64,000 nt of DNA, from the NCBI GenBank assembly GCA_029959085.1, contig JARWIR010000002.1, positions 58,458,154 through 58,522,153 on the forward strand, given 5' to 3'. The first letter of the stretch is position 1; every line of letters starts with the position of its first letter. Shown piece after piece: positions 10,511 through 22,996 of this stretch. Source of the stretch: Nemophila menziesii (Eukaryota; Streptophyta; Magnoliopsida; Boraginales; Hydrophyllaceae). Both the position numbers and the translations under genes were made by a program. Below the pieces are notes generated by a model. That model was not told the DNA's origin and ran no database searches. It saw only the letters and a list, made by a program, of their open reading frames with translations.

Positions 10511-12596
10511 CTAAAGACAAAAAAGAGGCCGTAAATTTTTTAACTGAAACAGTTTTTTTCCTTTTTTTGATTGATTAATTTTATGTTAAAAATGAATATT
10601 TTCCATGTTTAAGTGATTTTGTACTATTCTTTTGGACGATTCTTTACCAATTCTAAAATCACTTCGACTCCTCTCATGACCGAAGTATGATTCACATCGG
10701 TTTATGTACAATACAATTAAATATGAAATAGATAATATGAGAAATCTGAATATTTTTGATAAAAAGATGGATAAAGGCAGCGACATTGTTTGGGAGAGGC
10801 TAGGGTTTTGTTCTTGGAACTTAGGTTTACATTGTAAATCTAATAACTTTAATATAGATTTTCTATAGTGTAAAAATTGAGCCCAATCTGAAATTTTGAG
10901 GTCTAAACTAAGCCCAGCTTTAGATTAAAAGAAACCTCAATGTAGTATTACTAATACTACTTGAAACAATTGGGTCTCATAGTCAGATTTTACCAAAATA
11001 CTCTGGTTGTAACCGAACAAAATAGGATATTGTAACATTTTTTTAATATTTTACTATCTCAATTAATCGAATCTAAAGATTAGAAGTTTGTAAATAGAAT
11101 GTGTACTTACTTATAGACTAAAGAGTATCTTATTATTTTGTTTCTTAAATTTCCCACATATATGAATTATAAATTTATTTTTGACTTTTTTCTTTTTATA
11201 TAAGTCAAGTATTTTGAAATGTATGGTTGAAAAAAATTTCATTTTCCCTATATTCAACATACCAATAACATATTAGAGATATTTTTTTTCAAGCTGTATT
11301 CGTGATTGATTAGTACCTAATTTAAAATATTTTCAATATTGTTTAGATTTGTCATACCGTTTAACGTGGTTTCCCAAACTATTTGGTGATAGTTTATCTC
11401 TTTGAAAATGTTTCAATAATAAATATTTTGTATTGCTTACAACTGAAAGATATTTGTTTTTATTGTGTTGTTTTATTTTTTGTGAAGACGTGTGGTGTTT
11501 TTGTTAGAATATCAGTGACTTTAAGTTGTTAATTTATAAATAGTTTATAATATTATTGATATTATAATTGGTTTGGCCTACTCTTTATATTTCTATATTC
11601 ATAAAAAATTGATTGTCATGATGTACAATTACATAAACATTGCAAATAGATTGATTTTAATGATACTTTTAATCATTTCTATAAAATTATAGAACACTTT
11701 TATCAATTGTAAATTTATAATCTATTAAAATTACTCGTTGTTGTTGTTTTCTTATTGTTTATAAATTTAAATGTGAATTTTAAATTTTAAATCCTGATTT
11801 AAAGATTAAAAAAATTCATAATGCCAAATCATTCTACCAATTAGGGTAATTGTTTTAGAAAGATGGAGTAACGAATGTAAAAACTTGTTGTTAGGTATTT
11901 TTCAAATTTGAGAGGAAATAAATGGACCATAAAGCAATAATGAACACTTGAAATTCTTAACTTAATGCATCTAGGGATTTTTTTTGTAAAATGATATAAA
12001 AATATAAGAATAACTAGATCACTACAAGGACTACATCACATGTATTTAGAGTTTTAGATGAAAAATTAATATTACGATATATCCTATAATTCCTAGTGTA
12101 AGGGTAACATATCACCCCGTATCTTAAAAAAATCAACGTTGTTATTGTTGTTTAGCGATCTAATCTTGTGTAACGTTAAGATTTTTCGTCATAATAGAAA
12201 GTAATATTGTAATTTTTTACAAGTCTATCTTCTAAATAAAATTACAAAATATACTATTTAAAGAATAAATGTTGTTGCTAATGAAAATTGAGATAGGCGA
12301 CATTAAGGACGCACATAAGTCGAATGGGCTGTCTCTAGCAACAACGCACATGTATTCTTGCTATGTCTCGTAGCTAGAACAACGCGTGGTATTATATTTT
12401 GTTATAAAAAACATAAAAGTATATAAATGAAATAATTTAAGCCGTAATAGAATAAATTTTAAAAAGTTAGGGGGAGCAAACAAGATTTTAAAAAAAATTG
12501 AGGATTAATTCACTTACATTTAAAAAGAGCAAATGAAATCGATATAAGAAAAAATTGAACAAAATTGTACCTGATATTAAAAAATCAACGAAATAG
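10511..12596 (+). repeat. Satellite unit 6, subtype B with ORF stop and lost G-box
   Basis: Length 2086 bp, a close sister of unit 4 (same gttaaaaatg stop, aataggatattg, cgtcataatag). Private changes are cttttggacg and acaattaaatatg in the ORF region. Near 12380 the G-box position reads aacgcgtgg, one base from CACGTG. Confidence 0.95.
10586..10786 (-). pseudogene. Hypothetical ORF truncated at codon 67 (unit 6)
   Basis: Same Gln67 stop as in unit 4. It also carries private Phe to Leu (residue 23) and Arg to Lys (residue 52) changes, which fits relaxed or absent constraint after the stop arose. Confidence 0.4.
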
Positions 12597-14672
12597 CTAA
12601 AGACAAAAAAGAGGCCGTAAATTTTTTAACTGAAACAGTTTTTTTCCTTTTTTTGATTGATTAATTTTATGTTGAAAATGAATATTTTCCATGTTTAAGT
12701 GATTTTGTACTATTCTTCTGGACGATTCTTTACCAATTCTAAAATCACTTCGACTCCTCTCATGACCGAAGTATGATTCACATCGGTTTATGTGCAATAC
12801 AATGAAATATGAAATAGATAATATGAGAAATCTGAATATTTTTGATAAAAAGATGGATAAAGGCAACGACATTGTTTGGGAGAGGCTAGGGTTTTGTTCT
12901 TGGAACTTAGGTTTACATTGTAAATCTAATAACTTTAATATAGATTTTCTATAGTGTAAAAATTGAGCCCAATCTGAAATTTTGAGGTCTAAACTAAGTC
13001 CAGCTTTAGATTAAAAGAAAGCTCAATGTAGTATTACTAATACTACTTGAAACAATTGGGTCTCATAGTCAGATTTTACCAAAATACTCTGGTTGTAACC
13101 GAACAAAATAGAATATTGTAACATTTTTTTAATATTTTACTATCTCAATTAATCGAATCTAAAGATTAGAAGTTTGTAAATAGAATGTGTACTTACTTAT
13201 AGACTAAAGAGTATCTTATTATTTTGTTTCTTAAATTTCCCACATATATGAATTATAAATTTATTTTTGACTTTTTTCTTTTTATATAAGTCAAGTATTT
13301 TGAAATGTATGGTTGAAAAAATATCATTTTCCCTATATTCAACATACCAATAACATATTAGAGATATTTTTTTTCAAGCTGTGTTCGTGATTGATTAGTA
13401 CCTAATTTAAAATATTTTCAATATTGTTTAGATTTGTCATACCGTTTAACGTGGTTTCCCAAACTATTTGGTGATAGTTTATCTCTTTGAAAATGTTTCA
13501 ATAATAAATATTTTGTATTGCTTACAAATGAAAGATATTTGTTGTTATTGTGTTGTTTTATTTTTTGTGAAGACGTGTGTTGTTTTTGTTAGAATATCAG
13601 TGACTTTAAGTTGTTAATTTATAAATAGTTTATAATATTATTGATATGATAATTGGTTTGGCCTACTCTTTATATTTCTATATTCATAAAAAATTGATTG
13701 TCATGATGTACAATTACATAAACATTGCAAATAGATTGATTTTAATGATACTTTTAATCATTTCTATAAAATTATAGAACACTTTTATCAATTGTAAATT
13801 TATAATCTATTCAAATTACTCGTTGTTGTTGTTTTCTTATTGTTTATAAATTTAAATGTGAATTTTAAATTTTAAATCCTGATTTAAAGATTAAAAAAAT
13901 TCATAATGCCAAATCATTCTACCAATTACGGTAATTGTTTTAGAAAGATGGAGTAACGAATGTAAAAACTTGTTTTTAGGTATTTTTCAAATTTGAGAGG
14001 AAATAAATGGACTATAAAACAATAATGAACACTTGAAATTCTTAACTTAATGCATCTAGGGATTTTTTTTGTAAAATGATATAAAAATATAAGAATAACT
14101 AGATCACTACAAGGACTACATCACATGTATTTAGAGTTTTAGATGAAAAATTAATATTACGATATATCCTATAATTCCTAGTGTAAGGGTAACATATCAC
14201 CCCGTATCTTAAAAAAATCAACGTTGTTATTGTTGTTTAGCGATCTAATCTTGTGTAACGTTAAGATTTTTCGTAATAATAGAAAGTAATATTGTAATTT
14301 TTTACAAGTTTATCTTCTAAATAAAATTACAAAATATACTATTTAAAGAATAAATGTTGTTGCTAATGAAAATTGAGATAGGCGACATTAAGGACGCACA
14401 TAAGTCGAATGGGCAACAACGCACATGTATTCTTGCTATGTCTCGTAGCTAGAAAAACACGTGGTATTATATTTTGTTATAAAAAACATAAAAGTATATA
14501 AATGAAATAATTTAAGCCGTAATAGAATAAATTTTAAAAAGGTAGGGGGAGCAAACAAGATTTTAAAAAAAATTGAGGATTAATTCACTTACATATAAAA
14601 AGAGCAAACGAAGATCGATATAAGAAAAAATTGAACAAAATTGTACCTGATATTAAAAAATCAACGAAATAG
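12597..14672 (+). repeat. Satellite unit 7, mosaic A/C with 10-bp deletion
   Basis: Length 2076 bp. The first ~360 bp match unit 5 (His27 in ORF 12597-12872, ggcaacgac). From about 12960 it switches to gagcccaatctg and gtaaccgaac, then to C-type features such as tgttgttattg and ttacggtaattg. The distal site II element is mutated (aagtccagc). A 10-bp deletion at 14414/14415 turns gggctgtctctagcaacaac into gggcaacaac. Confidence 0.93.
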
Positions 14673-16760
14673 CTAAAGACAAAAAAGAGGCCGTAAATTT
14701 TTTAACTGAAACAGTTTTTTTCCTTTTTTTGATTGATTAATTTTATGTTGAAAATGAATATTTTCCATGTTTAAGTGATTTTGTACTATTCTTCTGGACG
14801 ATTCTTTACCAATTCTAAAATCACTTCGACTCCTCTCATGACCGAAGTATGATTCACATCGGTTTATGTACAATACAATGAAATATGAAATAGATAATAT
14901 GAGAAATCTGAATATTTTTGATAAAAAGATGGATAAAGGCAGCGACATTGTTTGGGAGAGGCTAGGGTTTTGTTCTTGGAACTTAGGTTTACATTGTAAA
15001 TCTAATAACTTTGATATAGATTTTCTATAGTGTAAAAATTGAGCCCAATCTGAAATTTTGAGGTCTAAACTAAGCCCAGCTTTAGATTAAAAGAAAGCTC
15101 AATGTAGTATTACTAATACTACTTGAAACAATTGGGTCTCATAGTCAGATTTTACCAAAATACTCTGGTTGTAACCGAACAAAATAGAATATTGTAACAT
15201 TTTTTTAATATTGTACTATCTCAATTAATCGAATCTAAAGATTAGAAGTTTGTAAATAGAATGTGTACTTACTTATAGACTAAAGAGTATCTTATTATTT
15301 TGTTTCTTAAATTTCCCACATATATGAATTATAAATTTATTTTTGACTTTTTTCTTTTTATATAAGTCAAGTATTTTGAAATGTATGGTTGAAAAAAATA
15401 TCATTTTCCCTATATTCAACATACCAATAACATATTAGAGATATTTTTTTTCAAGCTGTGTTCGTGATTGATTAGTACCTAATTTAAAATATTTTCAATA
15501 TTGTTTAGATTTGTCATACCGTTTAACGTGGTTTCCCAAACTATTTGGTGATAGTTTATCTCTTTGAAAATGTTTCAATAATAAATATTTTGTATTGCTT
15601 ACAACTGAAAGATATTTGTTGTTATTGTGTTGTTTTAATTTTTTGTGAAGACGTGTGTTGTTTTTGTTAGAATATCAGTGACTTTAAGTTGTTAATTTAT
15701 AAATAGTTTATAATATTATTGATATGATAATTGGTTTGGCCTACTCTTTATATTTCTATATTCATAAAAAATTGATTGTCATGATGTACAATTACATAAA
15801 CATTGCAAATAGATTGATTTTAATGATACTTTTAATCATTTCTATAAAATTATAAAACACTTTTATCAATTGTAAATTTATAATCTATTCAAATTACTCG
15901 TTGTTGTTGTTTTCTTATTGTTTATAAATTTAAATGTGAATTTTAAATTTTAAATCCTGATTTAAAGATTAAAAAAATTCATAATGCCAAATCATTCTGC
16001 CAATTAGGGTAATTGTTTTAGAAAGATGGAGTAACGAATGTAAAAACTTGTTTTTAGGTATTTTTCAAATTTGAGAGGAAATAAATGGACTATAAAACAA
16101 TAATGAACACTTGAAATTCTTAACTTAATGCATCTAGGGATTTTTTTTGTAAAATGATATAAAAATATAAGAATAACTAGATCACTTCAAGGACTACATC
16201 ACATGTATTTAGAGTTTTAGATGAAAAATTAATATTACGATATATCCTATAATTCCTAGTGTAAGGGTAACATATCACCCCGTATCTTAAAAAAATCAAC
16301 GTTGTTATTGTTGTTTAGCGATCTAATCTCGTGTAACGTTAAGATTTTTCGTAATAATAGAAAGTAATATTGTAATTTTTTACAAGTTTATCTTCTAAAT
16401 AAAATTACAAAATATACTATTTAAAGAATAAATGTTGTTGCTAATGAAAATTGAGATAGGCGGCATTATGGACGCACATAAGTCGAATGGGCTGTCTCTA
16501 GCAACAACGCACATGTATTCTTGCTATGTCTCGTAGCTAGAACAACACGTGGTATTATATTTTGTTATAAAAAACATAAAAGTATATAAATGAAATAATT
16601 TAAGCCGTAATAGAATAAATTTTAAAAAGGTAGGGGGAGCAAACAAGATTTAAAAAAAAATTGAGGATTAATTCACTTACATATAAAAAGAGCAAATGAA
16701 GATCGATATAAGAAAAAATTGAACAAAATTGTACATGATATTAAAAAATCAACGAAATAG
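14673..16760 (+). repeat. Satellite unit 8, subtype C variant
   Basis: Length 2088 bp. Markers are ctttgatatag, aatattgtactatc, ttttaattttttgtg and attctgccaattaggg, all shared with unit 18. Reverse ORF 14673-14948 has the consensus sequence. The telo-box-like motif is in the CTAGGGTTT form. Confidence 0.95.
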
Positions 16761-17036
16761 CTAAAGACAAAAAAGAGGCCGTAAATTTTTTAACTGAAAC
16801 AGTTTTTTTCCTTTTTTTGATTGATTAATTTTATGTTGAAAATGAATATTTTCCATGTTTAAGTGATTTTGTACTATTCTTCTGGACGATTCTTTACCAA
16901 TTCTAAAATCACTTCGACTCCTCTCATGACCGAAGTATGATTCACATCGGTTTATGTACAATACAATGAAATGTGAAATAGATAATATGAGAAATCTGAA
17001 TATTTTTGATAAAAAGATGGATAAAGGCAGCGACAT
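16761..17036 (-). CDS. Hypothetical 91-aa ORF, His22 form (unit 9)
   Basis: The hydrophobic stretch carries Tyr22 to His. This allele is fixed in units 9-15 and always occurs with the perfect telo-box TTAGGGTTT just upstream. A polar residue inside the only candidate membrane segment argues against strong selection on it. Start and stop are otherwise as in the consensus. Confidence 0.3.
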   Translation of the reverse strand: MSLPLSIFLSKIFRFLILSISHFIVLYINRCESYFGHERSRSDFRIGKESSRRIVQNHLNMENIHFQHKINQSKKGKKLFQLKNLRPLFCL

Positions 17037-17166
17037 TGTTTGGGAGAGGTTAGGGTTTTGTTCTTGGAACTTAGGTTTACATTGTAAATCTAATAACTTT
17101 AATATAGATTTTCTATATTGTAAAAATTGAGCCCAATCTGAAATTTTGAGGTCTAAACTAAGCCCA
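17034..17166 (-). promoter_or_regulatory. Plant-type promoter block with perfect telo-box (unit 9)
   Basis: TGGGCT at 17166-17161 and 17135-17130, and AAACCCTAA (plus TTAGGGTTT) at 17058-17050, followed by the ATG at 17036. One C to T change converts the AAACCCTAG form to the exact plant telo-box. The same allele is in units 10-15, 18 and 19. Confidence 0.5.
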
Positions 17167-18847
17167 GCTTTAGATTAAAAGAAAGCTCAATGTAGTATTA
17201 CTAATACTACTTGAAACAATTGGGTCTCATAGTCAGATTTTACCAAAATACTCTGGTTGTAACCGAACAAAATAGAATATTGTAACATTTTTTTAATATT
17301 GTACTATCTCAATTAATCGAATCTAAAGATTAGAAGTTTGTAAATAGAATGTGTACTTACTTATAGACTAAAGAGTATCTTATTATTTTGTTTCTTAAAT
17401 TTCCCACATATATGAATTATAAATTTATTTTTGACTTTTTTCTTTTTATATAAGTCAAGTATTTTGAAATGTATGGTTGAAAAAAATATCATTTTCCCTC
17501 TATCTAACATACCAATAACATATTAGAGATATTTTTTTTCAAGCTGTGTTCGTGATTGATTAGTACCTAATTTAAAATATTTTCAATATTGTTTAGATTT
17601 GTCATACCGTTTAACGTGGTTTCCCAAACTATTTGGTGATAGTTTATCTCTTTGAAAATGTTTCAATAATAAATATTTTGTATTACTTACAAATGAAAGA
17701 TATTTGTTGTTATTGTGTTGTTTTATTTTTTGTGAAGACGTGTGTTGTTTTTGTTAGAATATCAGTGACTTTAAGTTGTTAATTTATAAATAGTTTATAA
17801 TATTATTGATATGATAATTGGTTTGGCCTACTCTTTATATTTCTATATTCATAAAAAATTGATTGTCATGATGTACAATTACATAAACATTGCAAATAGA
17901 TTGATTTTAATGATACTTTTAATCATTTCTATAAAATTATAAAACACTTTTATCAATTGTAAATTTATAATCTATTCAAATTACTCGTTGTTGTTGTTTT
18001 CTTATTGTTTATAAATTTAAATGTGAATTTTAAATTTTAAATCCTGATTTAAAGATTAAAAAAATTCATAATGCCAAATCATTCTACCAATTACGGTAAT
18101 TGTTTTAGAAAGATGGAGTAACGAATGTAAAAACTTGTTTTTAGGTATTTTTCAAATTTGAGAGGAAATAAATGGACTATAAAACAATAATGAACACTTG
18201 AAATTCTTAACTTAATGCATCTAGGGATTTTTTTTGTAAAATGATATAAAAATATAAGAATAACTAGATCACTTCAAGGACTACATCACATGTATTTAGA
18301 GTTTTAGATGAAAAATTAATATTACGATATATCCTATAATTCCTAGTGTAAGGGTAACATATCACCCCGTATCTTAAAAAAATCAACGTTGTTATTGTTG
18401 TTTAGCGATCTAATCTTGTGTAACGTTAAGATTTTTCGTAATAATAGAAAGTAATATTGTAATTTTTTACAAGTTTATCTTCTAAATAAAATTACAAAAT
18501 ATACTATTTAAAGAATAAATGTTGTTGCTAATGAAAATTGAGATAGGCGACATTAAGGACGCACATAAGTCGAATGGGCTGTCTCTAGCAACAACGCACA
18601 TGTATTCTTGCTATGTCTCGTAGCTAGAACAACACGTGGTATTATATTTTGTTATAAAAAACATAAAAGTATATAAATGAAATAATTTAAGCCGTAATAG
18701 AATAAATTTTAAAAAGGTAGGGGGAGCAAACAAGATTTTAAAAAAAATTGAGGATTAATTCACTTACATATAAAAAGAGCAAATGAAGATCGATATAAGA
18801 AAAAATTGAACAAAATTGTACATGATATTAAAAAATCAACGAAATAG

Positions 18848-20934
18848 CTAAAGACAAAAAAGAGGCCGTAAATTTTTTAACTGAAACAGTTTTTTTCCTT
18901 TTTTTGATTGATTAATTTTATGTTGAAAATGAATATTTTCCATGTTTAAGTGATTTTGTACTATTCTTCTGGACGATTCTTTACCAATTCTAAAATCACT
19001 TCGACTCCTCTCATGACCGAAGTATGATTCACATCGGTTTATGTACAATACAATGAAATGTGAAATAGATAATATGAGAAATCTGAATATTTTTGATAAA
19101 AAGATGGATAAAGGCAGCGACATTGTTTGGGAGAGGTTAGGGTTTTGTTCTTGGAACTTAGGTTTACATTGTAAATCTAATAACTTTAATATAGATTTTC
19201 TATATTGTAAAAATTGAGCCCAATCTGAAATTTTGAGGTCTAAACTAAGCCCAGCTTTAGATTAAAAGAAAGCTCAATGTAGTATTACTAATACTACTTG
19301 AAACAATTGGGTCTCATAGTCAGATTTTACCAAAATACTCTGGTTGTAACCGAACAAAATAGAATATTGTAACATTTTTTTAATATTGTACTATCTCAAT
19401 TAATCGAATCTAAAGATTAGAAGTTTGTAAATAGAATGTGTACTTACTTATAGACTAAAGAGTATCTTATTATTTTGTTTCTTAAATTTCCCACATATAT
19501 GAATTATAAATTTATTTTTGACTTTTTTCTTTTTATATAAGTCAAGTATTTTGAAATGTATGGTTGAAAAAAATATCATTTTCCCTCTATCTAACATACC
19601 AATAACATATTAGAGATATTTTTTTTCAAGCTGTGTTCGTGATTGATTAGTACCTAATTTAAAATATTTTCAATATTGTTTAGATTTGTCATACCGTTTA
19701 ACGTGGTTTCCCAAACTATTTGGTGATAGTTTATCTCTTTGAAAATGTTTCAATAATAAATATTTTGTATTACTTACAAATGAAAGATATTTGTTGTTAT
19801 TGTGTTGTTTTATTTTTTGTGAAGACGTGTGTTGTTTTTGTTAGAATATCAGTGACTTTAAGTTGTTAATTTATAAATAGTTTATAATATTATTGATATG
19901 ATAATTGGTTTGGCCTACTCTTTATATTTCTATATTCATAAAAAATTGATTGTCATGATGTACAATTACATAAACATTGCAAATAGATTGATTTTAATGA
20001 TACTTTTAATCATTTCTATAAAATTATAAAACACTTTTATCAATTGTAAATTTATAATCTATTCAAATTACTCGTTGTTGTTGTTTTCTTATTGTTTATA
20101 AATTTAAATGTGAATTTTAAATTTTAAATCCTGATTTAAAGATTAAAAAAATTCATAATGCCAAATCATTCTACCAATTACGGTAATTGTTTTAGAAAGA
20201 TGGAGTAACGAATGTAAAAACTTGTTTTTAGGTATTTTTCAAATTTGAGAGGAAATAAATGGACTATAAAACAATAATGAACACTTGAAATTCTTAACTT
20301 AATGCATCTAGGGATTTTTTTTGTAAAATGATATAAAAATATAAGAATAACTAGATCACTTCAAGGACTACATCACATGTATTTAGAGTTTTAGATGAAA
20401 AATTAATATTACGATATATCCTATAATTCCTAGTGTAAGGGTAACATATCACCCCGTATCTTAAAAAAATCAACGTTGTTATTGTTGTTTAGCGATCTAA
20501 TCTTGTGTAACGTTAAGATTTTTCGTAATAATAGAAAGTAATATTGTAATTTTTTACAAGTTTATCTTCTAAATAAAATTACAAAATATACTATTTAAAG
20601 AATAAATGTTGTTGCTAATGAAAATTGAGATAGGCGACATTAAGGACGCACATAAGTCGAATGGGCTGTCTCTAGCAACAACGCACATGTATTCTTGCTA
20701 TGTCTCGTAGCTAGAACAACACGTGGTATTATATTTTGTTATAAAAAACATAAAAGTATATAAATGAAATAATTTAAGCCGTAATAGAATAAATTTTAAA
20801 AAGGTAGGGGGAGCAAACAAGATTTTAAAAAAAATTGAGGATTAATTCACTTACATATAAAAAGAGCAAATGAAGATCGATATAAGAAAAAATTGAACAA
20901 AATTGTACATGATATTAAAAAATCAACGAAATAG
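18848..20934 (+). repeat. Satellite unit 10, subtype C with perfect telo-box
   Basis: Length 2087 bp, essentially a copy of unit 9 with the same C markers and intact reverse ORF 18848-19123 (His22). It is a good consensus representative for the central part of the array. Confidence 0.95.
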
Positions 20935-22996
20935 CTAAAGACAAAAAAGAGGCCGTAAATTTTTTAACTGAAACAGTTTTTTTCCTTTTTTTGATTGATT
21001 AATTTTATGTTGAAAATGAATATTTTCCATGTTTAAGTGATTTTGTACTATTCTTCTGGACGATTCTTTACCAATTCTAAAATCACTTCGACTCCTCTCA
21101 TGACCGAAGTATGATTCACATCGGTTTATGTACAATACAATGAAATGTGAAATAGATAATATGAGAAATCTGAATATTTTTGATAAAAAGATGGATAAAG
21201 GCAGCGACATTGTTTGGGAGAGGTTAGGGTTTTGTTCTTGGAACTTAGGTTTACATTGTAAATCTAATAACTTTAATATAGATTTTCTATATTGTAAAAA
21301 TTGAGCCCAATCTGAAATTTTGAGGTCTAAACTAAGCCCAGCTTTAGATTAAAAGAAAGCTCAATGTAGTATTACTAATACTACTTGAAACAATTGGGTC
21401 TCATAGTCAGATTTTACCAAAATACTCTGGTTGTAACCGAACAAAATAGAATATTGTAACATTTTTTTAATATTGTACTATCTCAATTAATCGAATCTAA
21501 AGATTAGAAGTTTGTAAATAGAATGTGTACTTACTTATAGACTAAAGAGTATCTTATTATTTTGTTTCTTAAATTTCCCACATATATGAATTATAAATTT
21601 ATTTTTGACTTTTTTCTTTTTATATAAGTCAAGTATTTTGAAATGTATGGTTGAAAAAAATATCATTTTCCCTCTATCTAACATACCAATAACATATTAG
21701 AGATATTTTTTTTCAAGCTGTGTTCGTGATTGATTAGTACCTAATTTAAAATATTTTCAATATTGTTTAGATTTGTCATACCGTTTAACGTGGTTTCCCA
21801 AACTATTTGGTGATAGTTTATCTCTTTGAAAATGTTTCAATAATAAATATTTTGTATTACTTACAAATGAAAGATATTATTTGTTATTGTGTTGTTTTAT
21901 TTTTTGTGAAGACGTGTGTTGTTTTTGTTAGAATATCAGTGACTTTAAGTTGTTAATTTATAAATAGTTTATAATATTATTGATATGATAATTGGTTTGG
22001 CCTACTCTTTATATTTCTATATTCATAAAAAATTGATTGTCATGATGTACAATTACATAAACATTGCAAATAGATTGATTTTAATGATACTTTTAATCAT
22101 TTCTATAAAATTATAGAACACTTTTATCAATTGTAAATTTATAATCTATTCAAATTACTCGTTGTTGTTGTTTTATTATTGTTTATAAATTTAAATGTGA
22201 ATTTTAAATTTTAAATCCTGATTTAAAGATTAAAAAAAATTCATAATGCCAAATCATTCTACCAATTAGGGTAATTGTTTTAGAAAGATGGAGTAACGAA
22301 TGTAAAAACTTGTTTTTAGGTATTTTTCAAATTTGAGAGGAAATAAATGGTCTATAAAACAATAATGAACACTTGAAATTCTTAACTTAATGCATCTAGG
22401 GATTTTTTTTGTAAAATGATATAAAAATATAAGAATAACTAGATCACTACAAGGACTACATCACATGTATTTAGAGTTTTAGATGAAAAATTAATATTAC
22501 GATATATCCTATAATTCCTAGTGTAAGGGTAACATATCACCCCGTATCTTAAAAAAATCAACGTTGTTATTGTTGTTTAGCGATCTAATCTTGTGTAACG
22601 TTAAGATTTTTCGTAATAATAGAAAGTAATATTGTAATTTTTTACAAGTTTATCTTCTAAATAAAATTACAAAATATACTATTTAAAGAATAAATGTTGT
22701 TGCTAATGAAAATTGAGATAGGCGACAGTCTCTAGCAACAACGCACATGTATTCTTGCTATGTCTCGTAGCTAGAACAACACGTGGTATTATATTTTGTT
22801 ATAAAAAACATAAAATTATATAAATGAAATAATTTAAGCCGTAATAGAATAAATTTTAAAAAGGTAGGGGGAGCAAACAAGATTTAAAAAAAAAAATTGA
22901 GGATTAATTCACTTACATATAAAAAGAGCAAATGAAGATCGATATAAGAAAAAATTGAACAAAATTGTACCTGATATTAAAAAATCAACGAAATAG
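20935..22996 (+). repeat. Satellite unit 11, subtype C with 28-bp stem-loop deletion
   Basis: Length 2062 bp. The first half is C-type (ORF 20935-21210, perfect telo-box). The second half switches to ttttattattg, ggtctataaaac and aaattatataaatg, and lacks 28 bp between gcgaca and gtctctagc near 22727. A private change gatattatttgttattg lies near 21875. Confidence 0.95.

Larger units (their letters stand above)
16761..18847 (+). repeat. Satellite unit 9, subtype C with perfect telo-box
   Basis: Length 2087 bp. C markers are gaaatgtgaaat (His22 in reverse ORF 16761-17036), gaggttaggg (perfect telo-box 17050-17058), ttctatattgtaaaa, ccctctatctaac and ttacggtaattg. It looks almost identical to unit 10 throughout. 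Confidence 0.95.

Noticed and set aside
17050..17058. Interstitial telomeric repeat
   Set aside because: Only a single TTAGGGTTT per unit occurs, with no tandem TTTAGGG run; a promoter telo-box is the better reading.
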